The translations under genes were made by a program, and so were the position numbers. From assembly GCA_965660145.1 (NCBI GenBank), contig CBFHYX010000010.1, positions 62,001 to 126,000 on the forward strand: 64,000 bases of DNA, written 5' to 3'. Positions within the stretch are counted from its first letter, which is position 1. Every line of letters begins with the position of its first letter. This DNA comes from JABURQ01 sp029243145. Its GTDB lineage: Bacteria; Planctomycetota; Planctomycetia; Planctomycetales; Planctomycetaceae. The notes below the pieces were generated by a model, which saw only the letters and a program-made list of their open reading frames with translations, was not told where the DNA came from and did no database searches. Positions 1 to 8,356 of the stretch are shown piece after piece.

Positions 1-2990
1 TTGTCATCCGGCTCGGGAGCAAAACCTCGTCGCATCGTATTTTCGGTCACGTTGACCGGCACCAGATATTGCAACAGATAATCGGGACCCCCCGCTTTGC
101 TGCCGAGACCCGACATTTTGTAACCACCGAAGGGATGGCGTTCAACAAGGGCTCCCGTAATCTCGCGATTGAGGTACAGGTTTCCGACTTCCATCTCCTG
201 CCGGGCACGTTTCAAATTTTTCGGCGAGCGAGAATACATGCCGCCTGTGAGGGCGAATTTTGTGTTGTTGGAAAATTCGAAGGCTTCATCGAGGTCGTCG
301 GCTTTGATCACACACAACACCGGCCCGAAGATTTCGTCTTGTGCGATTTGTGAATCGGGATCGACATCGACAAATATGTGCGGCCCGATGAAGAATCCTT
401 TGTCTCCTAAATCTTTCACGTCACCCGCCAGTGCGAGTTCGATTTCGTCCTCTTGGCCGATCTTAATATATTCCTGAATTTTGGCCAACGCCTCCTTATC
501 AATGACCGGTCCGTAAGCGACACCGGGTTCTTCCGCGGGACCAACCTTCAGGCTCTTCGCCGCGTCGACCAATCGCTTCACAAACTGATCGTAAACTTTC
601 TCCAGGACAATCACTCGCGAACAGGCCGAACACTTTTGACCCGCGTATCCGAACGCGGAATGAATCACTCCTTGGACGGCTTCGTCGAGATCTGCATCGT
701 CGTCGATGATGATCGCATTTTTGCCACCCATTTCTGCGACGATATGTTTGACGGAAACTTGACGATCATCGGTTTTGGCGGCCGCTTCGTTGATCCCGAG
801 TCCGACGGGCAACGAACCAGTAAAGGCAATCAAGTCCACATCGGGACTCCCTACCAATTCGGGGCCAATATCTTCTCCGATACCGGGAACATAATTCACC
901 ACGCCATCAGGAATCCCCGCGTCGTGGATCAAATCCATCAGTTTGGCGGCAATAATAGACGCTTGCTCGGCCGGCTTCATCACGACGGTGTTACCTGTGA
1001 CCAAGGCAGCAGTAGTCATGCCTGTCAAAATTGCCAAGGGGAAGTTCCACGGAGCAATCACGACGGCGACACCTCGCGGCTTATAAAAGTAGCTGTTCTC
1101 TTCTCCGGGGAAATCGGTTTGCCGGGGTTCGTCGAGTTGTCTCATCTGGAGGGCATAATACATACAAAAATCGATGGCTTCCGCGACATCGGCATCGGCA
1201 TCGGCCCAAGGCTTCCCACACTCGAACACAATCCATGACGCCAAGTCGAAACGACGATTGCGCATTTCGGCGGCAATCAATTCGACGTATTCGGCACGAT
1301 GACCGGTTTCGACTTTTGACCAAGTCGCGAAAGCATTCCGGGCTGCCGAGATCGCTTCCACCGCGTGATCTTCGGTGGCGAGCACGACACGCCCGAGTTC
1401 TTCGCTTTTGTTACTCGGATTGACGGACGCCATCGTCTTGCCGCTCTCTTCACCCTTGCCGTTGATGGTCAGCAGATACTCTTGACCGAAATCGTCGCGG
1501 ACCCGCTCAAGTGCTTCCTGCATCGCTTCGCGATTCTCGTCCTTCGAGAAATCGGTCAACGGTTCGTTCTGGAATCCTGTTTGTTCTTCTTCCTGAACCT
1601 GTGGCATATCGGCACCTGTCTTGACCGGATTAATAAGAAGTTTGGAAATATCTGCGTCGCGATCAACACTCTGTCTTAGAAAAGAATCATTGGAAGTGTT
1701 TTCCAATAAACGCCGAACGAGATAAGCCATTCCCGGCAACATCTCTCCAAACGGCGTATAAATCCGCACGCGATGCCCCAACTCGGCAATCGCTTCTGCC
1801 TGGTCGTCTCCCATGCCATACAACATCTGGACTTCATACGAACCAGGAGGCAATTCAAGCACTTTTGCCCAAGCAAGGCCGTGGGAAAGAGAACGTAAAT
1901 TATGGCTACCCAAAGCGGGCCGCAACCACTCGGCATTCTTCATCAAAAATTTCGTCTGCTTTTCGAAGTTCGCATCCGACTCCCACTTTTGTTGATAAAC
2001 GGGAGTAGGCCAGCCGCGATATTTGGACCGGATGGTTTCGTAATCCCAGTATGCGCCCTTCACAAGTCGCACCCAGATGGGTGTCCCTCGTTTCTTCGTC
2101 CATTTCAGCAGTTCTTTGAGGTCTTTTTCCGCTTCGGGCATATAAGCCTGAATAACAATTCCCGCATCGGGATAGTCGCGAAACTCGTCTTCCATCAAAA
2201 TTTCTTTGAAGATGTGCAGCGTGAGATCTTTATGATCGTACGACTCCATATCGATATGGACATAGGCGTCGTACTCACGGGCGGCACGCAGGATTGGACG
2301 TAAACGTCCTTTGACTACTTCCGCCGATCCAACGGGATCAATCGATTTGAACTGGCTGTTCAAAGCTGAGAGTTTCAGTGAGACATTTACGCGCGGAATC
2401 GAACCAAATTGATCGGAGTCCAGAACATCATTCGAGGGCCATTGAGTCACTTGTGGACCGAGACCCCGGATGATGTCGAGAAACGATTGCTGATAAGCGT
2501 CGGCTTCGGCCTCTGTGAGAACTGCCTCTCCCAACAGATCCAACGAGAACGCATAGCCACGATCACGAAGTTTCTGGACCGACTGGTACACTTCATCAAC
2601 TGTTGTACCGGCAATAAAACGCTTGGCCATTCGATGCACGTTCATTCGTGCGTTGTAGGAAACGGCTTTTCCGAGAACCGTGTTAGGCTGCGTGAGTTCC
2701 AAACCCATGCGGGCTGCCCAAGGAAGATGGTCGCGCACCTCTTCGAAGTATTCCTGCAGGTGACGTGTGACCGATTCGTGATCCCGCAACATCGGCAAAA
2801 CATCCACGAAACGGAACATCTGAATTTTGACCGATTCGTCTTCCATCGCCCAATCGAGAATACGGTCATCCCACCAGCGACGTTCGAACATCGAGGGGCG
2901 ACGATGCGGGATATGATCCCAAATCTCTTCCCCCAACCGTTTGGTTTCCTTTTCCACGGCTTTGGTGATGTCTGCCGTTTTACTTGGCAC
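1..2990 (-). CDS. putA: Bifunctional proline dehydrogenase / L-glutamate-gamma-semialdehyde dehydrogenase, 3' end beyond window
   Basis: Oxidises proline to glutamate in two steps: an FAD proline dehydrogenase domain (about residues 100-430) followed by an NAD(P) aldehyde dehydrogenase domain (about 530-990). The first domain shows LSALNSQF, the stretch RLVKGAYWDYE and the segment ending in SHNLRSL. The second shows APWNFPLA, FTGS, the general-base Glu in VAEMGGKNA (near residue 752) and the nucleophile Cys in GYAGQKCSA (near 785), about 33 residues apart as expected. The reading frame runs open off the left edge; the last visible residues PFGGYKMSGLG and beyond look close to the normal C-terminus, so little is missing. 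There is no N-terminal DNA-binding domain as in enteric PutA. I chose a GTG start at 2990 because AAGAAGGA lies about 10 bases upstream and no ATG fits; this start is uncertain. The neighbour argJ lies upstream on the same strand, about 186 bases away. Confidence 0.93.
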   Translation of the reverse strand, partial: MPSKTADITKAVEKETKRLGEEIWDHIPHRRPSMFERRWWDDRILDWAMEDESVKIQMFRFVDVLPMLRDHESVTRHLQEYFEEVRDHLPWAARMGLELTQPNTVLGKAVSYNARMNVHRMAKRFIAGTTVDEVYQSVQKLRDRGYAFSLDLLGEAVLTEAEADAYQQSFLDIIRGLGPQVTQWPSNDVLDSDQFGSIPRVNVSLKLSALNSQFKSIDPVGSAEVVKGRLRPILRAAREYDAYVHIDMESYDHKDLTLHIFKEILMEDEFRDYPDAGIVIQAYMPEAEKDLKELLKWTKKRGTPIWVRLVKGAYWDYETIRSKYRGWPTPVYQQKWESDANFEKQTKFLMKNAEWLRPALGSHNLRSLSHGLAWAKVLELPPGSYEVQMLYGMGDDQAEAIAELGHRVRIYTPFGEMLPGMAYLVRRLLENTSNDSFLRQSVDRDADISKLLINPVKTGADMPQVQEEEQTGFQNEPLTDFSKDENREAMQEALERVRDDFGQEYLLTINGKGEESGKTMASVNPSNKSEELGRVVLATEDHAVEAISAARNAFATWSKVETGHRAEYVELIAAEMRNRRFDLASWIVFECGKPWADADADVAEAIDFCMYYALQMRQLDEPRQTDFPGEENSYFYKPRGVAVVIAPWNFPLAILTGMTTAALVTGNTVVMKPAEQASIIAAKLMDLIHDAGIPDGVVNYVPGIGEDIGPELVGSPDVDLIAFTGSLPVGLGINEAAAKTDDRQVSVKHIVAEMGGKNAIIIDDDADLDEAVQGVIHSAFGYAGQKCSACSRVIVLEKVYDQFVKRLVDAAKSLKVGPAEEPGVAYGPVIDKEALAKIQEYIKIGQEDEIELALAGDVKDLGDKGFFIGPHIFVDVDPDSQIAQDEIFGPVLCVIKADDLDEAFEFSNNTKFALTGGMYSRSPKNLKRARQEMEVGNLYLNREITGALVERHPFGGYKMSGLGSKAGGPDYLLQYLVPVNVTENTMRRGFAPEPDD

Positions 2991-3176
2991 GTGTGTCAGA
3001 TCCTTCTTTGTCTTTTGAGGTCTCCTCACCCCGGCCCGAAGGACGGAAAAGGAGGTTTCTTCACATTGCCCGTCGAGCTTAAGAACGCCCGATGGTTTCG
3101 AATGAAATTGTCTATTTTAAGGTCTATTTCGCATCCCCATTGTTTGCGCAATTGGACGATGACCAACTCCCTATCA

Positions 3177-4376
3177 TTACGTTGTGTACTCAGAATTCAA
3201 CCGGACGTACTCCTGCGTCAGATCGCATGTCCAAAACCGGATGTTTTCTGGTCCCTCGCCACACTTCAATGTGATGTGGACTTCCCCCGATTGCATGCTT
3301 TTTGAGACCATTTCCTCTTCATATTCAACCGGTTGCCCCTGTTCGTAGAGCAATGTCTGATTTAAATGTAACGTCACGGCGAGCGGATCGAACGGGACTC
3401 CTGCATAACCGGCTGCCGATACAATTCGCCCCCAGTTCGGATCGTTCCCCGTGATGGCAGTTTTCACGAGCGGTCCTTCCGCCACCGCTTTAGCAATTTT
3501 GTAAGCATCCGCGTATGAATCCAGACCCGTCACATCAATGGTGACAAAATGATCGGCACCTTCCGCATCGCGAATGATCATTTGAGCCAGTTCTTCACTG
3601 ACCTGATCGAGGGCCGATCCAAACTCGCCTAACAGCATATCATCAACCGACCCACTTTTGGCAGCTCCATTCGCGAGTAGCAACACGGTATCGCTGGTGC
3701 TGGTATGTCCCTCGACACTCACACAATTGAAAGATCGATTGACGGCGTGACGCAATAAACTGTCCGCTTGTTCTGTGGTCAATTCTGCATCGGTCATGAT
3801 AACACTCAGCATCGTCGCCATATTGGGAGCAATCATCGCGGCCCCTTTGCAGACTCCCGTGATCCGCACCTGTTTGCCGTTGACGATCACCTCACGCGAA
3901 CTGATCTTGGCAAAGGTGTCGGTCGTCATGATGGCTTCCGCAGCCGCTTGCAGATGAGGCGACTCTCCACCGAGTTGCGGGACAATTGATTCCACGCCTG
4001 AGAGAATCTTATCCATCGGCAGGAAGTGGCCGATGATTCCCGTCGAACAGACGAGTACATCTTCCGAGTCACAACCAAGAACCTCAGCCATTTTTGCCGT
4101 CATTGCTTGGGCATCTTTGATCCCTTGCTCGCCCGTGCAAGCGTTCGCATTTCCTGAGTTAATCACAACCGCACGAGAACTTTCACGACCAACGCGTTCT
4201 TTCGAAACCGTCACGGGCGCACCGCAGACGAGATTTTGCGTAAAGACTCCCGCGGAGATGGCAGATTGCTTGGATACGAATATCGAAAGATCCGGCTTGC
4301 CAGAGTCCTTGATGCCGCAAGTGATCCCGGCAGTTTGGAATCCGGTAGGCAGTTTGTGTAATGTAATGTCGGTCAT
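3177..4376 (-). CDS. argJ: Glutamate N-acetyltransferase / amino-acid acetyltransferase ArgJ
   Basis: ArgJ transfers the acetyl group from N-acetylornithine to glutamate (and in bifunctional forms uses acetyl-CoA) in arginine biosynthesis. The 399-residue length is normal for the family. The autocleavage site is visible as APNMATML, where the precursor would split between Ala187 and the nucleophile Thr188 to give alpha and beta chains. Other family blocks include NSGNANACTG (73-82), CSTGIIG (110-116) and DPNWGRI near the C-terminal third. The start ATG at 4376 gives a normal N-terminus. It is not in an arginine operon here: putA lies downstream and an SGNH hydrolase is divergent. argH (46794-48176) and a GNAT that could be an N-acetylglutamate synthase (55519-55947) are elsewhere in the window. 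Mono- versus bifunctional activity cannot be told from sequence. Confidence 0.95.
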   Translation of the reverse strand: MTDITLHKLPTGFQTAGITCGIKDSGKPDLSIFVSKQSAISAGVFTQNLVCGAPVTVSKERVGRESSRAVVINSGNANACTGEQGIKDAQAMTAKMAEVLGCDSEDVLVCSTGIIGHFLPMDKILSGVESIVPQLGGESPHLQAAAEAIMTTDTFAKISSREVIVNGKQVRITGVCKGAAMIAPNMATMLSVIMTDAELTTEQADSLLRHAVNRSFNCVSVEGHTSTSDTVLLLANGAAKSGSVDDMLLGEFGSALDQVSEELAQMIIRDAEGADHFVTIDVTGLDSYADAYKIAKAVAEGPLVKTAITGNDPNWGRIVSAAGYAGVPFDPLAVTLHLNQTLLYEQGQPVEYEEEMVSKSMQSGEVHITLKCGEGPENIRFWTCDLTQEYVRLNSEYTT

Positions 4377-4653
4377 GGTGAAGAAAATAGAATTTAGAAA
4401 CTAGAAATTTGCAAAGTGGATTTGACGTATTATTTCCCTTGAAAGCCAACTGGCGGTTCAGAGATCCAAACCTCTATTAGACCAAGAATCGCGTGCCGCG
4501 TGAATTCTCCCGGCAAAGACGATTCGGAATTTCTGAACTCCCCAGAATACTTTTTCGTTTTTCGGCCTCGCGGAGTACAGTAATTGGAAATCCGAGACAC
4601 TTGAACTCAACTCGCCTACTCCAGCGGTCCCGAACTCGAATAAGACTAAAATC

Positions 4654-5799
4654 ATGACCAATCAGCCAACCTTCACCCGCCGACAACTTCTACAAAACTC
4701 ACTCGCAGGAGCCGGACTCCTTTTGACCGCTCAGCCTCAACTGTTTGGTCAGGAAAAGCCAGACGACGGCCTCGACTGGTACAACGTCGAAGATTGGGGC
4801 GTCGAAGGAAAAGGCTTCACCGAGTGTGAGCGATATTATGATCGCCTTCCCACATCGGCAAAAGACGAAGTCCGCGGAGCCGTCTGGTCACTCAGTCGTC
4901 ACTCTGCCGGAATGCTGGCCCGCTTTGAAACTGACGCTCGTAACATCCACGTCCGCTACGATCTGTTGTCGGCATCACTAGCAATGAATCACATGCCAGC
5001 GACCGGCGTGAGTGGCATCGACCTTTATGGTCGCAATGAAGCAGGAGAGGATCGCTGGGTCAAAGTCACCAGACCAAGTGCCCAGCATGTCGAGCAAAAT
5101 CTAGTGAGTGGCATCGATGCTCGACCGAACGGCGAGCCCCGACTCTACACCGCCTATCTCCCTCTCTATAACGGCGTCAATAAAGTCGAATTCGGAGTCC
5201 CCAAAGGAGCCGTCTTCAAAACGGTGGCTCCACGGAAAGCCAAACCAATTGTCTTTTATGGCACCTCGATCATGCACGGAGCCTGTGCGTCACGTCCGGG
5301 GATGTCAATCAGCGCATTGGTGGGGCGACGTTACGACATGCCGACCATCAATCTTGGCTTCTCGGGAAATGGAAGATTAGAACTGGAAGTTGGCAAATAC
5401 CTCGCGGAGCTTGATCCGGCGGTCTACTGCATCGACTGTCTGCCGAACGTGCAAGCCCCCGATGTTGCCGCTCGTACCGAGCCGCTGGTCAATTTGATTC
5501 GCAAATCCCGACCGAACACACCGATTGTGTTGGTCGAAGATCGCACCTACACGAATGCTCCGTTCTTCAAATCGATGCGTGACCGTCACTCGGCCAGCCG
5601 CAAAGAATTACGGACAGCGTATGAAAACCTGAAAGCCGCGGGAGACAAGAACCTGTATTACCTTGGGGGAGAAATCCAGTTGGGTGATGACGGAGAAGGA
5701 GCCACTGATGGCAGCCATCCGAATGACTTGGGCATGATGCGCAACGCTGATGCCTATGCGACGGTCTTGGATACAATACTGAAAACACCCGGCTCCTAA
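4654..5799 (+). CDS. Tat-exported SGNH/GDSL-family hydrolase
   Basis: A 381-residue secreted hydrolase of unknown substrate. The N-terminus has a twin-arginine signal (TFTRRQLLQNSLAGAG). Residues about 40-190 form a beta-rich domain typical of planctomycete SGNH proteins, and the catalytic SGNH domain follows. The nucleophile is Ser205 in FYGTSIMHG, the block II glycine lies in NLGFSGNGRLE, the block III Asn in DCLPNVQ, and the Asp352/His355 pair in DGSHPNDLG. All four blocks are present, so the enzyme should be active, probably as an esterase or carbohydrate deacetylase. The gene stands alone, convergent with the oxidoreductase at 5818 with a gap of only 18 bases. Confidence 0.85.
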   Translation: MTNQPTFTRRQLLQNSLAGAGLLLTAQPQLFGQEKPDDGLDWYNVEDWGVEGKGFTECERYYDRLPTSAKDEVRGAVWSLSRHSAGMLARFETDARNIHVRYDLLSASLAMNHMPATGVSGIDLYGRNEAGEDRWVKVTRPSAQHVEQNLVSGIDARPNGEPRLYTAYLPLYNGVNKVEFGVPKGAVFKTVAPRKAKPIVFYGTSIMHGACASRPGMSISALVGRRYDMPTINLGFSGNGRLELEVGKYLAELDPAVYCIDCLPNVQAPDVAARTEPLVNLIRKSRPNTPIVLVEDRTYTNAPFFKSMRDRHSASRKELRTAYENLKAAGDKNLYYLGGEIQLGDDGEGATDGSHPNDLGMMRNADAYATVLDTILKTPGS

Positions 5800-5817
5800 A
5801 ATCCTGGCGTAAAGTAT

Positions 5818-6846
5818 TCAACCGATCTCTAACACCAATTTTCCGAACTGATCAGAAGTTGCCATGGCTGCTAACGCTTCATTCGCTTGTTCCAATTTCA
5901 CAACGCGATCAATGGCCGGTTTGATTTCGTGCTGATTCACAAACTCGAACATCGCAGCAAAATCTGCCGGCGAACCCATCGTCGAACCGACAAGCTGTAA
6001 CTGTTTCCAAAACAACTTGAACAGATCAAACTTGGCGGGGGGACCTGCGGTTGCTCCATAATTGACGATGCGGCCACCGGGACTCACAATGTTGAGCAGC
6101 GTTTTATATCCCTCGCCTCCGGCGGAATCGATGATCAGGTCGGGACTTCCCTGCTCGGCCACCAATTGCTTCCCCCAATCGTCGGCACGATAATCGTAGC
6201 CAGCCACAGCCCCCAGCTTCTCTGCGAAATTCCGTTTGCCTGTGGACGATGAAGTCACGGTGACCTTGGCTCCGATAGCCACGGCATATTGCAGTGCAAA
6301 GGTAGCGACTCCGCCGCCGACGCCCGTGATCAACACATGCTGGCCCGATTGTAACTGCCCCTGTGTGAATAAGGCTCGATAGGCCGTCACGCCGGCAAGT
6401 GGCATCGCGGCTGCTTCTACCCAACTGAGATGCGGGGGTTTATCATGAAGCTGTGACGCAGGCACGACGACTTGTTCAGCGAACGTGCCATTCATGGGCA
6501 TGCCAAGAATATGAAAATCATCACGCTGTACTCGCTCATCTTCTCCCCAACCGATGCCGGGATTGATGATCACTTCACGTCCCAGCAGTTGTTCGTCAAC
6601 ACCATCACCGAGCGCCGTCACAATCCCCGAACCATCCGAACCAGGGACGACCGGCAATGAAAGACCGGGATACATTCCTAGAGTGATCCAGTAATCGCGG
6701 CGATTAAACGCAGCCGCTTTGAGCGAGACCACAACTTCACCAGCAGGAGGCGTAAGACCATCGCGATCTTCGAGTTCGTACGGTTGTTTGATGTCATTGA
6801 GGACGAGAGATTTGATGACGTTCTCCTTTACATTGACTGATATCAT
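5818..6846 (-). CDS. Zinc-independent quinone oxidoreductase / MDR-family alcohol dehydrogenase
   Basis: NAD(P)H-dependent medium-chain reductase of the quinone oxidoreductase type. The GroES-like half (to about residue 150) contains KAAAFNRRDYW and VPGSDGSGIV. The Rossmann half has AAAMPLAGVTAYRAL followed by the nucleotide-binding motif ITGVGGGVATFALQ. The cysteine and histidine zinc ligands of true alcohol dehydrogenases are absent, which is why I favour a quinone or enone reductase. The ATG at 6846 gives 342 residues, but alignment with the usual MKALVL start of this family places the family's Met at residue 11, where the codon is ATC (6816-6814). An AAGGAG (6828-6823) lies six bases upstream of that ATC, so initiation there is plausible. 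Substrate unknown. Confidence 0.85.
   Translation of the reverse strand: MISVNVKENVIKSLVLNDIKQPYELEDRDGLTPPAGEVVVSLKAAAFNRRDYWITLGMYPGLSLPVVPGSDGSGIVTALGDGVDEQLLGREVIINPGIGWGEDERVQRDDFHILGMPMNGTFAEQVVVPASQLHDKPPHLSWVEAAAMPLAGVTAYRALFTQGQLQSGQHVLITGVGGGVATFALQYAVAIGAKVTVTSSSTGKRNFAEKLGAVAGYDYRADDWGKQLVAEQGSPDLIIDSAGGEGYKTLLNIVSPGGRIVNYGATAGPPAKFDLFKLFWKQLQLVGSTMGSPADFAAMFEFVNQHEIKPAIDRVVKLEQANEALAAMATSDQFGKLVLEIG
6814..6828 (-). promoter_or_regulatory. Shine-Dalgarno AAGGAG six bases before an in-frame ATC codon
   Basis: AAGGAG at 6828-6823 is ideally spaced for initiation at the ATC codon 6816-6814 of the oxidoreductase gene, and poorly placed for the annotated ATG at 6846, which lies upstream of it. 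The translation from ATC onward (I-K-S-L-V-L) matches the normal family N-terminus. This is either a genuine non-AUG start or an ATG-to-ATC change rescued by upstream initiation. Confidence 0.45.
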
Positions 6847-6883
6847 TTAGACTTGGAGCCCTCATACCAATGGACGCATTCTC

Positions 6884-6897
6884 GGGTGGCTGGGGCG
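6884..6897 (+). repeat. Left outer inverted repeat of RAYT element
   Basis: GGGTGGCTGGGGCG; a perfect inverted copy lies at 7729-7742. The first three bases of the flank also partly match. Confidence 0.7.
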
Positions 6898-6924
6898 CTG
6901 ACAGAGGTAACAACTCCCCCGAGG

Positions 6925-6938
6925 TACACAGCCCCAGA
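6925..6938 (+). repeat. Left inner inverted repeat of RAYT element
   Basis: TACACAGCCCCAGA, matching the complement of 7651-7664 at 13 of 14 bases. It lies just downstream of the transposase stop codon, a usual REP position. Confidence 0.6.
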
Positions 6939-6945
6939 TGCATCA

Positions 6946-7521
6946 TCACTCCATCAACCATTCTGGTGGAATCTCATCGGGAATCAATGGAACATCAGTT
7001 TGATCATAAAACCAAGCTGCACTGGACCATTTCCAATCTTGCGAGTGTTCCACAAGTTTTTTTCTAACAGGATTCAGATGAATGTATTCCATCATGAAAG
7101 CTAATGTTTTTGAATCAATTATATTTCGATCATAGCCGCCGCCTGACTGCCAGAACAAATATTCTTTCCGATTGCCCCTCGTGCGTTCTATTTTCTTCAA
7201 CCATTCGGGAGAATTCCCTTTCATCCATTTGATTGCGTTTTGAGCAACTGGCTCTTTGATCTGCTTGCGAATGATTGATATGTCATAAATTTCACGGCGA
7301 GGATGCACTATGAGATGGACATGATCGGGCATGAATACCCAAGCCCACACATCAAAACCCATCTTCTTACGCGCATCAGTGATTGCATCGACCAACCATT
7401 GACACGTTCTCTTTTTGGAGAGAAATGGATAGTTTTGATAACAAGAAAATGTTAATTCGTGAGCGTGGCCTGGTTCATTGTAGTTTTTTCGGCGTCGTTT
7501 TTGAGAATAATCTGGGGCCAT
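6946..7521 (-). CDS. REP-associated tyrosine transposase (Y1, IS200-like HUH fold)
   Basis: Single-strand DNA transposase or nuclease of the RAYT group. The HUH motif is clear as MPDHVHLIVHP; the nucleophile Tyr is probably the one in GGGYDRNI, with the family's C-terminal YIHLNPVRK signature following. The N-terminal half shows the typical RAYT opening KRRRKNYNEPGH and the LTFSCYQ block. The open frame extends upstream to 7614, but the homologous part begins near MAPDYSQKRRR, so I place the start at the ATG at 7521 (an ATG at 7533 is equally possible). The gene sits within nested inverted repeats, supporting a mobile or REP-amplifying role. It looks intact and lies between unrelated genes. 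Confidence 0.85.
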   Translation of the reverse strand: MAPDYSQKRRRKNYNEPGHAHELTFSCYQNYPFLSKKRTCQWLVDAITDARKKMGFDVWAWVFMPDHVHLIVHPRREIYDISIIRKQIKEPVAQNAIKWMKGNSPEWLKKIERTRGNRKEYLFWQSGGGYDRNIIDSKTLAFMMEYIHLNPVRKKLVEHSQDWKWSSAAWFYDQTDVPLIPDEIPPEWLME

Positions 7522-7650
7522 GTCTACTGTCATATCCTTGTCCGGGAAACATGAAAAGACAGCTCTCTGGACTTTGAATATCTGATAAAGCCCAGATGCA
7601 TGATCGAAAGACACTCGGAAAAACCTTCAACTGTAAGTTTTCACCACAAT

Positions 7651-7664
7651 TCTGGGGCTATGTA
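7651..7664 (-). repeat. Right inner inverted repeat of RAYT element
   Basis: TCTGGGGCTATGTA on the plus strand, the near-perfect inverted partner of 6925-6938, in the transposase upstream region. Confidence 0.6.
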
Positions 7665-7728
7665 AGTTCACATAAAATTCAGGCGGACAACTTTTAAATG
7701 ACAGGCATCGTTCATCATTGTCTTTTCA

Positions 7729-7742
7729 CGCCCCAGCCACCC
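7729..7742 (-). repeat. Right outer inverted repeat of RAYT element
   Basis: CGCCCCAGCCACCC on the plus strand, the exact reverse complement of 6884-6897. It ends about 55 bases from the stop codon of the membrane protein gene at 7797. Confidence 0.7.
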
Positions 7743-7796
7743 TGAAACAGCAACTGCTCGATTGATCAAACGCAAATCACCATCGACCCAGCTTCG

Positions 7797-8333
7797 TCAG
7801 TTCGTCCAGTCGGATTTGTTCCAGACCAGATAATTGAGCAAGATCGGCAATTCGTAAACAGCCAACAGAAGAAACAGCACGAGCCCTTTTTGGTACTTCT
7901 CTTTGAACGCCGCCATGTCTCGTTCTTTATGATAAAACTGATGTGCCCAGTTCTGATACTTGTGGGCGGCAAGAATCAACACGACATACAGAACAATCGT
8001 AAAGCTGGCCAACCCACCCAGCAAGGATATCAGCGGGCAAAGAAATACGGCCGCCGAAACGATGATCGCCACCATCGCCAATGTCGAAAGCCAGACTTTA
8101 AAAGGCACATTAAACAGCACCACCAACATGTAGGGAGTCACCAATCCGACAATGATGTATTCGGGGGGATATGCATAGCCCACGAAGAGAGTCGTGATCT
8201 CCCAAACAATCGCACACAAACCAAAATAGACGGCAAAGACAGAACCCAAGTGGCCAACATTCAAGCCGAACTGTGAATGCCGACACAGGTGCCGTTGGTA
8301 GAGTTCTTCAAAATTGATGTTGAGAATATTCAT
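7797..8333 (-). CDS. Multi-pass membrane protein, possibly DUF962/Mpo1-like
   Basis: A 178-residue protein with about five hydrophobic segments. Weak similarity to the DUF962/Mpo1 family, whose yeast member is an iron-dependent dioxygenase in alpha-oxidation of 2-hydroxy fatty acids, is suggested by Y-x-x-H and N-x-x-H near the N-terminus (YQRH, NVGH) and W-x-x-Q-F-x-H-x-E near the C-terminus (WAHQFYHKE). The spacing between the first two motifs is longer than in Mpo1, so the family call is tentative. It is the last gene of a five-gene operon, 23 bases after the aminotransferase, which suggests a lipid-related role. If the family call is wrong it is an unrecognised membrane protein. Confidence 0.6.
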   Translation of the reverse strand: MNILNINFEELYQRHLCRHSQFGLNVGHLGSVFAVYFGLCAIVWEITTLFVGYAYPPEYIIVGLVTPYMLVVLFNVPFKVWLSTLAMVAIIVSAAVFLCPLISLLGGLASFTIVLYVVLILAAHKYQNWAHQFYHKERDMAAFKEKYQKGLVLFLLLAVYELPILLNYLVWNKSDWTN

Positions 8334-8356
8334 GATCTTGGGCGATTTTGTAGGTA

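Larger units (their letters stand above)
6879..7746. mobile_element. RAYT element: transposase gene with nested inverted repeats
   Basis: The transposase gene at 6946 is bracketed by two nested inverted repeat pairs. The outer pair is a perfect 14-base repeat, GGGTGGCTGGGGCG at 6884-6897 and its complement at 7729-7742. The inner pair is TACACAGCCCCAGA at 6925-6938 and its complement at 7651-7664, 13 of 14 matching. Further partial copies of the TCTGGGGC core occur at 7511-7518 and, in the other orientation with one base missing, near 7589-7604. This is the arrangement of REP/BIME-type sequences around REP-associated tyrosine transposases. Ends are drawn at the outer pair; no target duplication is apparent, as expected for this class. 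Confidence 0.7.

Noticed and set aside
453..1238. 261-residue plus-strand frame
   Set aside because: It is antisense to putA, whose minus-strand translation has all catalytic motifs; the plus-strand protein has no recognisable pattern.
2409..3305. 298-residue plus-strand frame
   Set aside because: Antisense to the putA 5' half and argJ end; composition looks like a reverse reading of coding DNA.
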